Below, one piece after another: positions 31,879-42,683 of a DNA stretch of 64,000 nt (position 1 is its first letter; each line of letters begins with the position of its first letter). The DNA is from Lentimonas sp. CC4 (GTDB taxonomy: Bacteria; Verrucomicrobiota; Verrucomicrobiia; Opitutales; Coraliomargaritaceae), in the NCBI RefSeq assembly GCF_902728235.1, contig NZ_CACVBO010000001.1:2070001-2134000 (forward strand). The letters run 5' to 3'. A program made the position numbers and the translations under genes. The notes under the pieces were generated by a model. That model was not told the DNA's origin and made no database searches. It saw nothing but the letters and a program-made list of their open reading frames with translations.

Positions 31879-33675
31879 TTAGCTAGTCAGTGTCTTCGCA
31901 AACACTTCCGAACTCTCGCCGACGATGAGTTGCAATTCACCGTTGTCGAGTTCGACCACACCTTGCACGCCGTAGCTCGGGTTGAGCAGCTGCTTGGTGT
32001 CGATCGTCTTTTTGAGGATCACATGTAGTCGAGTGTGTGCGTATGCAAAGACGTCGTTGAGATTCTCAGTGCCTCCCAGTGCTTCGAGCAGAGCGTTCGC
32101 ATGTTCGAGCACCTTGGGGTCTGACTCCGTGCTTTTGACTGTTTCGGTCGGAGTGGACGGTGAGTGGCTTGCGACAGTATTCTCACCGAGATCTGCTTCC
32201 GAACCAGCGGTTTTCAGGTATTGCTGCATGTCGGTCATTAAGTTCCCGGAGCGCGTGCCGAAGATCGCTTGCACGCCATCACCAGCAGTCACGACACCAG
32301 CAGCGCCGAGTTCTTTGAGGCGAGCGATGTTGGCTTTACTTGGATCGTTGACGCTAATGCGTAGTCGAGTGATGCAGGAATCGAGCGACTTGATATTATT
32401 ACGGCCACCGAAAGCGAGGATCAGTTCTAGAGCAAATTCACTCTCGTCGGTGACTTCAACTGCACCGGATGTGGAATCGTCATCATCTTCACGTCCAGGT
32501 GTTTTGAGGTTGAACTTAACAATCACGAAACGGAACAGTGTGTAATAGATCGCAGCCCAGATTGGCCCGAGGATTAAGAAGGCTAGGCCGTTGGTCGATT
32601 TGCTGAACAACACGACATAGTCGATCAGTCCGTGTGAGAACGTCGTGCCGTGTTTTACATCGAGCAAGATGCAAACCAAGTAAGCACAGCCAGCGAGCAC
32701 AGCATGTATTAAATACAGCAGCGGAGCGACGAACATGAATGCGAACTCGAGTGGCTCGGTGATACCTGTGAGGAACGAAGTCAACGCAGCCGAGATCATG
32801 ATACTACCAATCATTGCCTTCTTTTCAGGCTTAGCGGTATGCCAGATAGCGAACGCAGCAGCGGGAAGACCCCACATCTTGAAGAGGTAGCCACCAGCCA
32901 AGTTACCCGCTGTCGGGTCACCTGCGATGAAGCGATGAATCTCGCCATTGATGGTCTCGCCGTTGGCGTTGACGAATTGACCGACTTCAAAGAAAAACGG
33001 CACATTCCAAATATGGTGTAGGCCAAATGGGATGAGCAGGCGCTCAACAAAACCGTAGACCGTAAAGGCAACTTCGGGGCTACTGTGGGCAGCCCACTCT
33101 GAGAAGTTGTGGATTTGTGCACCAACCGGAGGCCATGCGAAGCTCAGTGTAATGCCGAGGAAAATCGCAGCGAATGCGGTGATGATCGGCACGAAGCGCT
33201 TGCCGGAGAAGAAACCTAGGTAGCTCGGTAATTGTATTCGGAAATACTTGTTAAATAAGAACCCCGCCAGGCTACCAACGAGTATCCCCCCGAATACTCC
33301 AGTATCGATACTCTCAACTCCCATGATTGTTTTGGTTTCGACGCCCAGAGTCGTCGCCATTTGTCCCATCGAGGCGAGCATCACGAAGAAGCCTACGGTA
33401 GCGGCGAGTGCTGCCACACCGTCATTCTCAGTGTAGCCGAGTGCGACACCGAGTGCGAAGATCAGCGGCAGAATGCCAAAGATCGCGCCGCCAGCAGTTT
33501 CCATAAACGCAGAGATGTCTGAGGGGATAAATGATAAGCCTGCGGCGCCGAGTCCGAGCAAGATACCCGCTGCTGGTAGCACGGAGACGGGCAACATCAG
33601 TGCCTTTCCGAGTTTTTGCAGGTTTGCGAACGCACCTTGTGCGAACGACTTGAGTGTATTGTTATTCGTATTCAT
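31879..33675 (-). CDS. ptsG: Glucose-type PTS permease IIC-IIB with a second, Cys-less IIB domain
   Basis: A 598-residue inner-membrane sugar permease. The IIC domain (residues ~1-390) closely follows Pts[77 protein letters not shown] and [12 protein letters not shown]. The linker ends [11 protein letters not shown]-1 has the phosphorylated Cys434 in [12 protein letters not shown] second IIB-like domain (~residues 515-598: [20 protein letters not shown], then TRLHVI and [17 protein letters not shown]) has Ala546 where the Cys should be. It forms a pair with the EIIA-HPr-EI gene, 20 bases upstream. Glucose is the likely substrate by sequence pattern. Confidence 0.94.
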   Translation of the reverse strand: MNTNNNTLKSFAQGAFANLQKLGKALMLPVSVLPAAGILLGLGAAGLSFIPSDISAFMETAGGAIFGILPLIFALGVALGYTENDGVAALAATVGFFVMLASMGQMATTLGVETKTIMGVESIDTGVFGGILVGSLAGFLFNKYFRIQLPSYLGFFSGKRFVPIITAFAAIFLGITLSFAWPPVGAQIHNFSEWAAHSSPEVAFTVYGFVERLLIPFGLHHIWNVPFFFEVGQFVNANGETINGEIHRFIAGDPTAGNLAGGYLFKMWGLPAAAFAIWHTAKPEKKAMIGSIMISAALTSFLTGITEPLEFAFMFVAPLLYLIHAVLAGCAYLVCILLDVKHGTTFSHGLIDYVVLFSKSTNGLAFLILGPIWAAIYYTLFRFVIVKFNLKTPGREDDDDSTSGAVEVTDESEFALELILAFGGRNNIKSLDSCITRLRISVNDPSKANIARLKELGAAGVVTAGDGVQAIFGTRSGNLMTDMQQYLKTAGSEADLGENTVASHSPSTPTETVKSTESDPKVLEHANALLEALGGTENLNDVFAYAHTRLHVILKKTIDTKQLLNPSYGVQGVVELDNGELQLIVGESSEVFAKTLTS

Positions 33676-33695
33676 CGAATGATCCTTTGTTAAAA

Positions 33696-36218
33696 TTAAA
33701 GACTGGAGACTAACTCGCGCACTTCAGTGGCATCTTTTAGAGACAACGCTTTTTTAGCGAGGAGACGGCACTCATCCATTGAGAGCGTCCGGATTTGGGC
33801 TTTGATGTCTGGTATTGAAAGTGCGGATACACTGAGCTTATGCACGCCTAGGCCAACGAGTAGGGCGACGGCTTGCGGGTCGGCAGCAATGCCACCGCAG
33901 ACGCTGATGCGCTTGTCGGCATGATTCATCGCATCGGCAGCCATGCCGATGAGTCGCAGGACTGCGGGGCTTAGGCCATCGGCTTGCGCCGCAAGTTTTG
34001 GATGCCCTCGATCAATCGCCAATGTGTATTGAGCCAGATCGTTGGTGCCGACTGAGAAGAAGTCGGCGACTTCGGCAAAGGACTCGGCCATGAGTGCGGT
34101 CGAGGGCACTTCGATCATCAAGCCAACTTTGACTTCCGGTAGCTCCAGTGCCTTGCGCTCTTCTTCGACGATCGCTTTGGCGCGAGTGAAGTCGGAGAGC
34201 GTCGTGACCATCGGAAACATGATTTCCAGTGGGCCTGCTTCAGCAGCACGTAGGATCGCGCGAATCTGTGTGCGGAAGATGGCCGGGCGATTCAGGCTAA
34301 CACGAATACCGCGCTCACCGAGGAACGGATTGTCTTCTTTCGGGATCGGTAGGTAGGTCAGTGGCTTATCGCCGCCCACATCCAAGGTTCGAATCACTAG
34401 CGTTTGCGTGTCGCCGTGCACCTTCAGCATTTTGCGATAGACTTGCTCTTGCTCATCTTCGGTCGGTGCTTGGTTGCGGCTTTGGAAGAGCAGCTCCGTG
34501 CGGAGCAGGCCGACGCCTTCGCCGCCAAATTGCACGCCGTGTTTCACGTCCTGAAGGTTCGCGGCATTGGCTACCACATTGATGGTGTGCCCATCTTTAG
34601 TGATTGCCGGTTCCATGCAATGCTCACGATTTTCAGCGCGTTGCTTGGCAAGCGTCTCAATCATTTGGCGCGCTTGGCTGAGCTTTGCTTCGGATACATT
34701 GAGCTCAGCGGTGCCAGTGTTACCGTCCAAGATAATCGAAGTGCCGTTCTCTAGGCTCAGTGCGCGACGTTCGATGCCAGCAATCGCAGGCAAGCCCATG
34801 GCACGAGCCAAGATGGCTACGTGTGAGGTGCTGCCGCCTTGCACCGTCGCAAATCCACAAACCTTCGTGCGATCTAGTGTGGCCGTTTGTGAAGGTGTGA
34901 GATCTTCGGCGATCACGATGCTGCCTGTTGGGATTTCCAGTGCTTCAGCTTCGTGGCCAAGAATACATTTCAGCGTGCGCTCGCCAACATCGCGCAAGTC
35001 GTTGGCACGTTGTGCGAGTAGGGTGCTTTCGAGTGCTGCCAGGCTGTCGACCTCGTTCTTGTAGGTCTTTTGCCATGCGTAAGCAGCGCTCTTGCCACGG
35101 TTGATTTCGACCATCGCGGCGTCGAGTAGTTCAGGGTCGTCCAGTAACTCTTGATGTGCCAAAAAGATTTCAGCTTCAGCTGATTCAGCACCTTCGAAGA
35201 GTCCCTGCAACTGCCCGATGGCGGTTTTAACGCCTTGTTCGATTCGCTGCTTCTCGATGGATGGCTCCTCGCCATACTCTTCGACGTGTAGCACGACCTT
35301 ACGTAGCTGATAGACTTTGCCAACGGCGATGCCTGTCGATGCGCTGACACCGGTGAGCTTATTCACGTCGCCGGACTCTGGCTCGGGTGAGCTCTCGGGG
35401 GTATCGATTTTTGATTCAGTGTCGACGGTCGTGCTTGTGACATCTTCGCCTAGGCCAGACATGATCTCAGCGGTTAGGGCTTCGATCGCTTCAGCGGCAT
35501 CCGAACCGGATGCACGAATCAGCACCGTTGCCTGTGAGCCAATCTCCATTTTCATGATGGCGGTCGTGCTCTTGGCATTGGCGCGTTTCTCTCCGCATAC
35601 GATCTCAATTGCGGAGTCGAACGACTTTGCTTTTTTCGCCAACACCGCAGCCGGTCGTGCATGTAAGCCCGCCGGATTCGCCAGTTGGATTGGGCTGGAG
35701 TTGATTGCGGATGCCGTGTCGAGCTCCTTGCTGTTCGTATCAGCGGTCGCTCCGATGACAGTGAAGAGCCTGTCCTTGCCTGCATTCACAAATCCAGAAT
35801 TTGTATCGAGCGTGAGGTTCTCGCTGTTGGTGATGACGATTTGTGTGAGTAAGCTTTTTGAGTTGCGAGCGACATAGTCCATGTCGAATTCGATCAGTAA
35901 GTCGCCGCTAACTATACTTTGGCCTTCTTTGACTAAAGGTTTAAAGCCTTTCCCTTTGAGGGCGACGGTATCGATGCCGATGTGCATCATGATCTCCAGT
36001 CCTGCACTGGTCGTGAAAGTGACCGCATGGTGTGATGGGTGGACCTGCGTGATTGTGCCATCGCATGGGGCGAGTAGTTGGTTGGTTGTCGGGTCGATGG
36101 AGACGCCGTCGCCGACCATACGTTGGGCAAATACAGGGTCGGGGACGTTCTCGATCGGCACCATTGGCCCTGACAAGGGAGCAAGGAGTTCTAGTTTGTT
36201 TGGGGTGTCTGACTTCAT
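33696..36218 (-). CDS. PTS EIIA(Glc)-HPr-Enzyme I fusion
   Basis: An 840-residue cytoplasmic protein joining three phosphocarriers. EIIA of the glucose type covers residues ~10-155, with the active His79 in [14 protein letters not shown] and the helper His64. HPr covers ~176-260, with His187 in [17 protein letters not shown]. Enzyme I covers ~288-840, with the phospho-His465 in [59 protein letters not shown] and Cys774 in ISVCGGIA. So phosphate passes from PEP through one chain to the PtsG IIB domain. HPr has Ser217 near the usual regulatory serine position. It is co-transcribed with ptsG. Confidence 0.95.
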   Translation of the reverse strand: MKSDTPNKLELLAPLSGPMVPIENVPDPVFAQRMVGDGVSIDPTTNQLLAPCDGTITQVHPSHHAVTFTTSAGLEIMMHIGIDTVALKGKGFKPLVKEGQSIVSGDLLIEFDMDYVARNSKSLLTQIVITNSENLTLDTNSGFVNAGKDRLFTVIGATADTNSKELDTASAINSSPIQLANPAGLHARPAAVLAKKAKSFDSAIEIVCGEKRANAKSTTAIMKMEIGSQATVLIRASGSDAAEAIEALTAEIMSGLGEDVTSTTVDTESKIDTPESSPEPESGDVNKLTGVSASTGIAVGKVYQLRKVVLHVEEYGEEPSIEKQRIEQGVKTAIGQLQGLFEGAESAEAEIFLAHQELLDDPELLDAAMVEINRGKSAAYAWQKTYKNEVDSLAALESTLLAQRANDLRDVGERTLKCILGHEAEALEIPTGSIVIAEDLTPSQTATLDRTKVCGFATVQGGSTSHVAILARAMGLPAIAGIERRALSLENGTSIILDGNTGTAELNVSEAKLSQARQMIETLAKQRAENREHCMEPAITKDGHTINVVANAANLQDVKHGVQFGGEGVGLLRTELLFQSRNQAPTEDEQEQVYRKMLKVHGDTQTLVIRTLDVGGDKPLTYLPIPKEDNPFLGERGIRVSLNRPAIFRTQIRAILRAAEAGPLEIMFPMVTTLSDFTRAKAIVEEERKALELPEVKVGLMIEVPSTALMAESFAEVADFFSVGTNDLAQYTLAIDRGHPKLAAQADGLSPAVLRLIGMAADAMNHADKRISVCGGIAADPQAVALLVGLGVHKLSVSALSIPDIKAQIRTLSMDECRLLAKKALSLKDATEVRELVSSL

Positions 36219-36402
36219 TGTTCTTTGATCATTACGGGTTCGAATGATTGAAGCATCGTTAGGGGTAGGATCGTGGGGATACTTTTCCTAATGATGATTC
36301 GCGATGTTTAGAAGTATATCTAGTTTGGTCGAATGTGAACATAGACAAAACGCGCATCTTGCATGACTGTTTTCGATATGATGGGGGTAATCTTGCTTTA
36401 GA

Positions 36403-37224
36403 TTAGCTATTTAGAAAATCGCGTGGGGTGTTGCCTATGAGTGTTTTAAAGCGCCGGCTGAAGTGAAATGGATCGGCATAGCCTAGTAGATCGGATACCA
36501 CATTTACGCTGAATCCGTTCTGAAGTAGCTCTTTTGCCTTCTGCGCACGCACGGTGTCTTGGAATGTTTTGGGACTGAGCCCCGTCTCTTGTTTAAACAC
36601 ACGGCGCAGCTGCGCTTCACTTAAATGGCAGAACTCGGCCATTTCGTGACTGTCACGCCAGATCTCGGGGTGTTGCCGGATGGCATCGATCAAGGCTGCG
36701 ATACGTGAGGGTGCTTCAGTGCTGCTTAAGCGTTCGACTTCGAGTTCAGTAAATAAGTGAAACAACGCACTATGTGCTCTGAGCGCACCTGCTGGAGTGC
36801 CTTCTTTGGCATGTCGTATGATGCTGAGCAAACGCCTGGATGCGCCGATCGAGCGCACCCCTTCGTTTAATAGATTCGTCTGTTTTAAGTGTTCAGCTAA
36901 GCCACCGTTGAAGCAGATGCAGTCCACCGTTGCATCGCCTGTTGCAGCTGCAAAGTCGAATGCCGTGTCTGGATAAAACAGCAGGCAATCACCAGCCGAG
37001 ACTGCGGTGCGCGCATCGGATTGCGTCCAAAGCCATGCACTACCTTGGGTCACATGCACGATGCTATAAAAGTCTAGGCCGCGTGGTTGCACATCGCTGC
37101 GTGCTTTCAACGTATACGACGTCAGCAAACCGAACAGATCCATTTCGATCGCATCGGAGGCCACATCTTCCCTGAAGTAGCGTATCAGATTGTCTTGAAG
37201 ATTAAAATTGGGGGTAAACTGCAT
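36403..37224 (-). CDS. AraC-family transcriptional regulator
   Basis: A 273-residue regulator with an N-terminal cupin-like sensing domain (YSIVHVTQGSAWLWTQ, AGDCLLFYPDTAFDF). The C-terminal pair of HTHs (EMAEFCHLSEAQLRRVFKQE, then ETGLSPKTFQDTVRAQKAKE, LLQNGFSVNVVSDLLGYADP and FHFSRRFKTLIGNTPRDFL) is a standard AraC/XylS DNA-binding domain. I use the ATG at 37224 rather than a TTG 15 bases upstream. It lies directly upstream of the PTS genes on the same strand with a 184-bp gap, and is the natural candidate to control them, though this is only inferred from position. The gap shows no clear direct repeats that I trust as its binding site. Confidence 0.92.
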   Translation of the reverse strand: MQFTPNFNLQDNLIRYFREDVASDAIEMDLFGLLTSYTLKARSDVQPRGLDFYSIVHVTQGSAWLWTQSDARTAVSAGDCLLFYPDTAFDFAAATGDATVDCICFNGGLAEHLKQTNLLNEGVRSIGASRRLLSIIRHAKEGTPAGALRAHSALFHLFTELEVERLSSTEAPSRIAALIDAIRQHPEIWRDSHEMAEFCHLSEAQLRRVFKQETGLSPKTFQDTVRAQKAKELLQNGFSVNVVSDLLGYADPFHFSRRFKTLIGNTPRDFLNS

Positions 37225-37297
37225 GCTGTAAGCTACCAAGCATATGAAAACTAATCATGAGTATCAATGCTTCAGAGCAATAAAAACTTGGTTTTTA

Positions 37298-39244
37298 TTA
37301 GAGCTCGGTATCGATCGCTTGAGTCAATCGGTCGCGGGCGCGCAGCACTTCAGCAAAGGCCACTTCACTGTAGCTACCGAACAGCGGATTGCCGCGCAGG
37401 CCCCGCGTGGCGGAGACCGCAGGGGAATTGAGGCCGCAGAGAAAGCGGGCTTGCTGGCGTGGACGGCTAAGTGCTTTGGCGTTCTTTGCTACGAGGGCAG
37501 TGAAGTTGCTCAGATCGGTGTTCTCAATGCTGGCATGGTGGCGCTCCGTTAGCTTCGCGGGCGCATCGCCGAGGCAGATTCCGCAATGGCCGCAGGGCTC
37601 AATCGGTTCGCCGAAATAGTGGAGCAATTTACCTGTCAGGCAGCTGTCGCTTTGCGCATAGGCGAGCATGGATTCGATGCGGCTGATTTCCATCGTTTCG
37701 TGTTGCAGGAAGGTTTCCTGTAACTGTTGGCACAGCGCCGGGATGTCGACGTCTTGCTCTAGTCGGCGAAAGCGTTGCCGGTAGCCCGCGAGTTGTAGTT
37801 GAGCGAGGCCTTTGTGTTGTAGGCTGTCGAGTGCGCGTAGGATCACGTTGCGCTGCTGACCGGTGTGTGCCATCGCTTTGTCGATGTCTAAAGTGATCCA
37901 CTTGCGTGCCTTTGTGCAGCAGGTGAAGATCTTACGGATAAAGGCGGCTTGGTTGTCGGGATACTGCGCGAGGATTTCGGCACTGCTGCCTGATGGTGCA
38001 AATCGAATGTCGCCGTAGTAGTGGCCCTCGGAGCGGATGATGCCTTTGAGCTCCAAGCGCGTGAGCAAGGTATTGACCACCAGCTGACGAATGTCGTGGC
38101 GACGTGAAAGGTCGGTGATCGCAATGTCGATTTCGTCATCGGAGCCGAGCAACTCCGTGACGATTGAGGTGATGCTCGATGGATCAGGCGTGTCACCATA
38201 GACGAAGTTTTCCAGGGCAGTGCAATCATCCGCGCAGGCGAATAGCTCGCAAACCGAAGGCGCGCCATCTCGACCCGCGCGGCCGATCTCTTGCATGTAA
38301 CTTTCGTAGCCTTTGGCCATCTGATAGTGATACACGTAGCGGATGTCGGACTTATCGACGCCCATGCCGAACGCAATCGTCGCGCAAATGATGGGCACGT
38401 CGCCGTTCATGAAGGCCTCTTGAGTGGCAACGCGGTCTTCGGATTTCATGCCCGCGTGGTAGGCCTTGGCGTCGAAGCCTTCTTTGACTAAATGCTCGGC
38501 GACTTCTTCGGCATGACGTTGGAGGCTGACGTAAATAATCGTAGCGCCCGCGGGGCGTTCCTTCATGCGCTGAACCAGAAGCGCCGGTCGCTCTGAGTCG
38601 CTGCAACTGGTAACGCGCAGCTCTAGGTTGGGGCGATGAAACCCTGTATTGACGATGTCGCCCTCCGCGATGTCGAAGGCGCGTGCCATATCGTCGGACA
38701 CTTGCGGCGTGGCCGTCGCGGTGAGTGCCAGCACACGCTCGACCTTTAGTTCTTTCGCGGCGCTGGCGAGTTTCAGGTAGTCGGGGCGGAAGTTGTGACC
38801 CCACGAGGAGATGCAGTGTGCCTCGTCGACAGCGAGCAGGCTGATGCGTTGATCGTGGATGAGATTCAGGAATCGCTCGTTGCCAAGGCGCTCGGGTGCG
38901 ACGAAGAGTAGTTTGAGTTGTCCACCGCGAATGTCTTGTGTGACGCGGCGATAGGTTTCTTCGTCGAGGCTGGAGTCTAGGCGTTCCGCCGCGACGCCGC
39001 GTGCCTGCAGGCTGTCGATCTGATCTTTCATCAGTGCCAGCAGGGGCGAGACGACCAAGGTCAATCCCGGCAGTAGAAGGGCGGGGAGTTGGTAGCACAG
39101 ACTCTTGCCCGAACCCGTGGGGAAAATGGCGCTGGCACTGCGTCCTTCTAAGAGCGTCTGGATGACCTGCTCCTGTCCGGGGCGAAACGCGTCGAAGCCA
39201 AAAGTCGTCTTGAGGATAGAAAGTGGGTCGGTCTGTTCGGTCAT
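37298..39244 (-). CDS. recQ: RecQ-family ATP-dependent DNA helicase
   Basis: A 648-residue superfamily-2 helicase acting 3' to 5' in repair and recombination. Motifs in order: [13 protein letters not shown] (motif 0), [16 protein letters not shown] (Walker A), [20 protein letters not shown] (DEAH box with the RecQ aromatic loop), [41 protein letters not shown] and [11 protein letters not shown] zinc-binding region (CACADDC-like [12 protein letters not shown], then FTCCTK) and a late Cys cluster [10 protein letters not shown] follow. There is no clear HRDC domain; the C terminus is unusual but about as long as expected. The first ATG gives a good N terminus. Confidence 0.95.
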   Translation of the reverse strand: MTEQTDPLSILKTTFGFDAFRPGQEQVIQTLLEGRSASAIFPTGSGKSLCYQLPALLLPGLTLVVSPLLALMKDQIDSLQARGVAAERLDSSLDEETYRRVTQDIRGGQLKLLFVAPERLGNERFLNLIHDQRISLLAVDEAHCISSWGHNFRPDYLKLASAAKELKVERVLALTATATPQVSDDMARAFDIAEGDIVNTGFHRPNLELRVTSCSDSERPALLVQRMKERPAGATIIYVSLQRHAEEVAEHLVKEGFDAKAYHAGMKSEDRVATQEAFMNGDVPIICATIAFGMGVDKSDIRYVYHYQMAKGYESYMQEIGRAGRDGAPSVCELFACADDCTALENFVYGDTPDPSSITSIVTELLGSDDEIDIAITDLSRRHDIRQLVVNTLLTRLELKGIIRSEGHYYGDIRFAPSGSSAEILAQYPDNQAAFIRKIFTCCTKARKWITLDIDKAMAHTGQQRNVILRALDSLQHKGLAQLQLAGYRQRFRRLEQDVDIPALCQQLQETFLQHETMEISRIESMLAYAQSDSCLTGKLLHYFGEPIEPCGHCGICLGDAPAKLTERHHASIENTDLSNFTALVAKNAKALSRPRQQARFLCGLNSPAVSATRGLRGNPLFGSYSEVAFAEVLRARDRLTQAIDTEL

Positions 39245-39328
39245 GGGTAGGGGAGAAGAACTGAGATCTGTCCTTGTGTCATGTTTAAACCATGCGAACG
39301 GCGCAGTTGTGTCTGCGCAGAGATTGGG

Positions 39329-39409
39329 CGTAGCAATGTGACGCGAGTCACGTCTTGCAGAGTGTTGGCGGCGTGCTGCGTCGACCTCGCTAGCGCGAGT
39401 TCGCTAGGT
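39329..39409 (-). repeat. Diverged copy of the 97-bp repeat
   Basis: CGTAGCAATGTGACGCGAGTCACGTC (in two halves: CGTAGCAATGTGACG and CGAGTCACGTC) and GACCTCGCTAGCGCGAGTTC match the reverse of the array at 7386-7700. The remaining bases of the 308-bp gap between recQ and the LRR gene (39245-39552) contain a small GTAGCATTGCTAC palindrome near 39432 and nothing else I can name. Confidence 0.7.
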
Positions 39410-39552
39410 GGTTGTGCGGAGGATCGGTTGTAGCATTGCTACGCCATCTTCGGCAGACCTACGTCCTGCCTTATACCGAGCCTAGGTCCACTTTTTTATC
39501 TGACTTCTTAGTCTTGGGTGGATTCCAGTGATACTACAGCTCCCTTGTCGTG

Positions 39553-41136
39553 TTACTCGATCGCACTGATCCGCATGCGGTAGAATACGGATTCTGTTCC
39601 ATCCACCGGTAAATCTACGGTTGGCTCACTAGGATCTGCCGAGAAGGTTAAGCTTTCATCAACCTGCCAACTTTCGGGGTCGCTTAGGTCTGTTGTTGAT
39701 TCGATGGCAAATTGGCAGTGTTCATTGGGCGGGCTATAGTGCATTCGCATGCTTTCATTTCCGTGGCTGTGCCAACTTTTGAAGTTGGAATCCTTATGTA
39801 ATGGGTTCGTTCCGAGCACACGTTCCAGTTTATTGGGAACTTGATCACCGTCACTGTCCTCATTGAGGGCGAGCGTTTCACTTGCGTATCCTTTCCAAGT
39901 CGGCGTGGTAAGCCACGATGCATCCTCATAAAAATACACTTTGAAAGCAGTTGCGTTATTTGAGAAGACTGATGAGGGCAGGCTGACCGAAGCATCTCCG
40001 TCGAAGATGACACTTGTCAGGTTGCTGCAATGGCTGAAAGCACTATAGCTAATACTGGTGACACTGGCAGGTATCGTCACGCTGATCAGGCTGGTGCAGT
40101 AGCGGAAAGCCGAGCCGCCGATACTAGTGACGCTGCTGCCGATTGTCACGTTTGTCAGGCTGCTACAGTTGTTGAAAGCAGAACCTCTTATAATGGTGAC
40201 GCCGCTGCCGATTATTACGTTAGTCAGATTGCTGCAAAAACTGAAAGCTGAACCGTCGAGACTAGTGACACTGTCCGGTATCGTCACGCTAATCAGGCTC
40301 GTGCAGCCCGCGAATGGTGCCCAGCCGAGACTAATGACACCGTCAGGGATTGTAATGCTGCTCAGGTAGCTGCAGTGATAGAAAGCATAATCGGCGATAT
40401 CAGTGACGCTGGTAGGAATTGTGAACGCCCCAGTCTTTCTAGCTGGATAATGAATCAGTGTTGTTTGGCGCTTGTTAAATAAAACACCTGCGATACTGGA
40501 GTAGTATCGATTGTCCAGATCTACATCGATACTTATTAGGTTGTCGCAGTTGGTGAAAACCGAAGAACCAATCCTGGTAATACTGTCAGAGATTGTGATG
40601 CTGTTCAGGTAGCTGCAGCGATAGAACGCCCGATCATTGATCCTGGTGACGCTGTTAGGGACTGTGAACGCGCCAGTCTTCTTACTTGGGTATTTAATTA
40701 ATGTTCTCTGAGACTTGTCCAATAGGGCACCGTCTATACTGGAATAGTATTGGTTGGAGGAATGCACATCGATACTCGTTAGGTTACTGCAATCCTGGAA
40801 AGCGCTGTCGCCGATATTGTTGACGTTGACGGGGATTGTCACGCTCGTCAGATTTTCGCAATTATCGAAAGCCGAATCGCCAATACTAATGACACTCTCG
40901 GGGATTGTCACGCTGGTCAACCTTCTACAATACTCGAAAGCCGAATCGCCGATACTGGTTACGGGCATGCTCTCAATGGTTTCAGGGATTACCAACTCAC
41001 CCGAAGCATAGGCGTAACAGTCGGTGATGGTAATGCTATCTTCATCTATCACATAGGTTAAATCACTAACGTCAGCTGCATTTGAGCTAACCTGTAGGCT
41101 GCAGATGATAAAGATGCTTAAGAGTAGGTGTTTCAT
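39553..41136 (-). CDS. Secreted BspA-type leucine-rich-repeat protein
   Basis: A 527-residue protein with a signal peptide (residues 1-20, ending SNAAD). From about 45 to 400 it is a solenoid of 23-residue LRR_5 repeats such as VTIPESVISIGDSAFDNCEN, CSNLTSIDV and ITIPDGVISLGWAPFAGCTS. Two longer insertions repeat the pattern YYSSI(D/A)G-L---R-TLI-YP--KTGAF. A short Asp-rich Ca-binding-like stretch (NEDSDGDQVPNKLERVLGTNP) follows, then a C-terminal beta domain. Such proteins are usually surface-exposed and bind other cells or polymers. No sortase or secretion-sorting tail is seen. High sequence similarity between repeats suggests recent internal duplication. Confidence 0.9.
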   Translation of the reverse strand: MKHLLLSIFIICSLQVSSNAADVSDLTYVIDEDSITITDCYAYASGELVIPETIESMPVTSIGDSAFEYCRRLTSVTIPESVISIGDSAFDNCENLTSVTIPVNVNNIGDSAFQDCSNLTSIDVHSSNQYYSSIDGALLDKSQRTLIKYPSKKTGAFTVPNSVTRINDRAFYRCSYLNSITISDSITRIGSSVFTNCDNLISIDVDLDNRYYSSIAGVLFNKRQTTLIHYPARKTGAFTIPTSVTDIADYAFYHCSYLSSITIPDGVISLGWAPFAGCTSLISVTIPDSVTSLDGSAFSFCSNLTNVIIGSGVTIIRGSAFNNCSSLTNVTIGSSVTSIGGSAFRYCTSLISVTIPASVTSISYSAFSHCSNLTSVIFDGDASVSLPSSVFSNNATAFKVYFYEDASWLTTPTWKGYASETLALNEDSDGDQVPNKLERVLGTNPLHKDSNFKSWHSHGNESMRMHYSPPNEHCQFAIESTTDLSDPESWQVDESLTFSADPSEPTVDLPVDGTESVFYRMRISAIE

Positions 41137-41406
41137 ATGAATTTACGTGCTGTTGGGAGTAGTATTCTGATCCAGAAGTGGAGTCAGGCAGGCTGATGTC
41201 AAACTAACTGTATGTTGAATTTGGATTTTTTGATTTAGATGGCAGTTCCTCTCGCTCGACACTGGCGTGTGATCTGCAATCGCGGGGTAAACCCGCTCTC
41301 TGCAAGCTTCGCGTTTCTTGGCGTAACTTCGCGGGCAAAATATGTTGATTCGTGTGGAAGGGATGCCTGTGTCGAAAGTGGCATTTGTCGACGAGTCGAA
41401 TTCATA

Positions 41407-41428
41407 CATATCATTTTATCCTGATATG
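41407..41428. promoter_or_regulatory. Palindrome upstream of metK-ahcY, possible operator
   Basis: CATATCA then 8 bases and TGATATG is a perfect 7-bp inverted repeat 50 bases before metK, followed by another TTGAT. The position suits a repressor site; ArsR-type SAM-cycle regulators (SahR) bind similar AT-rich palindromes, but this link is a guess. The rest of the 342-bp gap (41137-41478) holds no convincing gene or SAM riboswitch. Confidence 0.4.
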
Positions 41429-41478
41429 TTGATAAGTTGCTTGATTAATTTGGAGTATTGGGATTACTTACCGGTCTT

Positions 41479-42639
41479 ATGAGCAAAAATTTCATCTTTT
41501 CTTCCGAGTCTGTGGGCGAAGGTCATCCGGATAAAGTCGCTGATTATATCTCAGACAGCATATTAGATGCGTGTCTTGAGCAGGATCCCAATAGCCGTGT
41601 GGCGTGTGAGACATTGGTTAAGAGCAACTGCGTGTTCCTTGCTGGGGAGATCTCCACGAATGCGAAACTCAACTACGAGGAGATCGTTCGCCAAGCGATT
41701 CGTGAGATCGGTTACACCAACGACGACGATATCTTCCATGCGGATCAGGTCTTCGTCTCGAATATTTTAACGGCACAGTCCTCCGATATCGCACAGGGCG
41801 TGGATGCTGCTGAAGCTGCTGGCAAAAAAACTGCCGAGCAGGGTGCGGGTGACCAAGGCATTATGTTTGGTTACGCTTGTAATCAAACTCCTGAATTGAT
41901 GCCTGCTGCGATCATGTATGCACACCGTCTCCTCCGTGAGATGGCACGTCAGCGCAAGGAGCTTAAAGTTGATTGGCTTCGCCCGGACGTGAAGAGCCAA
42001 GTCGCACTCGAGTATGTGGACGGTCAGCCAGTCGCCATTAAGAACGTGGTGATCTCAACGCAGCACGCGGAAGGTAAAGCGCACGCCGAGATTGAGGCAT
42101 TTTGTATCGAAGTGATCCGTAAGGTGCTGCCAGCTGAGATGCTGACCGATCAGACCGAGTATTTGATCAACCCAACGGGTAACTTCGTAATTGGCGGCCC
42201 GCAAGGTGACGCTGGTTTAACTGGACGTAAGATCATCGTGGACACCTACGGTGGTTGGGCGCGTCACGGTGGTGGTGCTTTCTCTGGTAAAGACCCATCC
42301 AAGGTGGACCGTTCTGCAGCCTACTTTACGCGTTGGGTGGCTAAGAACATTGTCGCCGCTGGTCTCGCGGATGAGTGTGAACTACAAGTCGCTTACGCGA
42401 TCGGTCACCCATACCCGACCAGCGTGCACGTTGATACATTTGGCACTGGCACCGTGAGCGATGCCGAAATAGCGGCTGCAGCACAGAAGGTTTTTAGCTT
42501 CAAGCCGGCCGACATCGTCAGCCAGCTCGATCTGCTGCGCCCGATTTACCGCGAGTCCACACACTACGGTCACTTCGCCAAGGACAACCTTCCATGGGAG
42601 TCCACTCACAAAGCCGACGAATTGAAGGCTGCACTGTAA
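41479..42639 (+). CDS. metK: S-adenosylmethionine synthetase
   Basis: A 386-residue enzyme making SAM from methionine and ATP. It starts [20 protein letters not shown], the family N terminus with the ATP-contacting His. [13 protein letters not shown] is the first PROSITE-type motif and [18 protein letters not shown] the second (P-loop-like). The C terminus [13 protein letters not shown] is also typical. The ATG at 41479 is chosen over an upstream in-frame TTG. It forms an operon with ahcY, 44 bases downstream, coupling SAM synthesis with removal of the methylation by-product. Confidence 0.97.
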   Translation: MSKNFIFSSESVGEGHPDKVADYISDSILDACLEQDPNSRVACETLVKSNCVFLAGEISTNAKLNYEEIVRQAIREIGYTNDDDIFHADQVFVSNILTAQSSDIAQGVDAAEAAGKKTAEQGAGDQGIMFGYACNQTPELMPAAIMYAHRLLREMARQRKELKVDWLRPDVKSQVALEYVDGQPVAIKNVVISTQHAEGKAHAEIEAFCIEVIRKVLPAEMLTDQTEYLINPTGNFVIGGPQGDAGLTGRKIIVDTYGGWARHGGGAFSGKDPSKVDRSAAYFTRWVAKNIVAAGLADECELQVAYAIGHPYPTSVHVDTFGTGTVSDAEIAAAAQKVFSFKPADIVSQLDLLRPIYRESTHYGHFAKDNLPWESTHKADELKAAL

Positions 42640-42683
42640 GGAATACGACTAAGAGAACGATTAGGATTCGAAATTAAACTATT

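Noticed and set aside
41143-41409. 88-residue minus-strand open frame between the LRR gene and metK
   Set aside because: The composition is unlike the neighbours, there is no ribosome-binding site or recognisable family, and it overlaps the likely promoter region.
41137-41478. SAM riboswitch upstream of metK
   Set aside because: I could not find the conserved helices of SAM-I, SAM-II or SAM-IV-like motifs; only a short palindrome is present.
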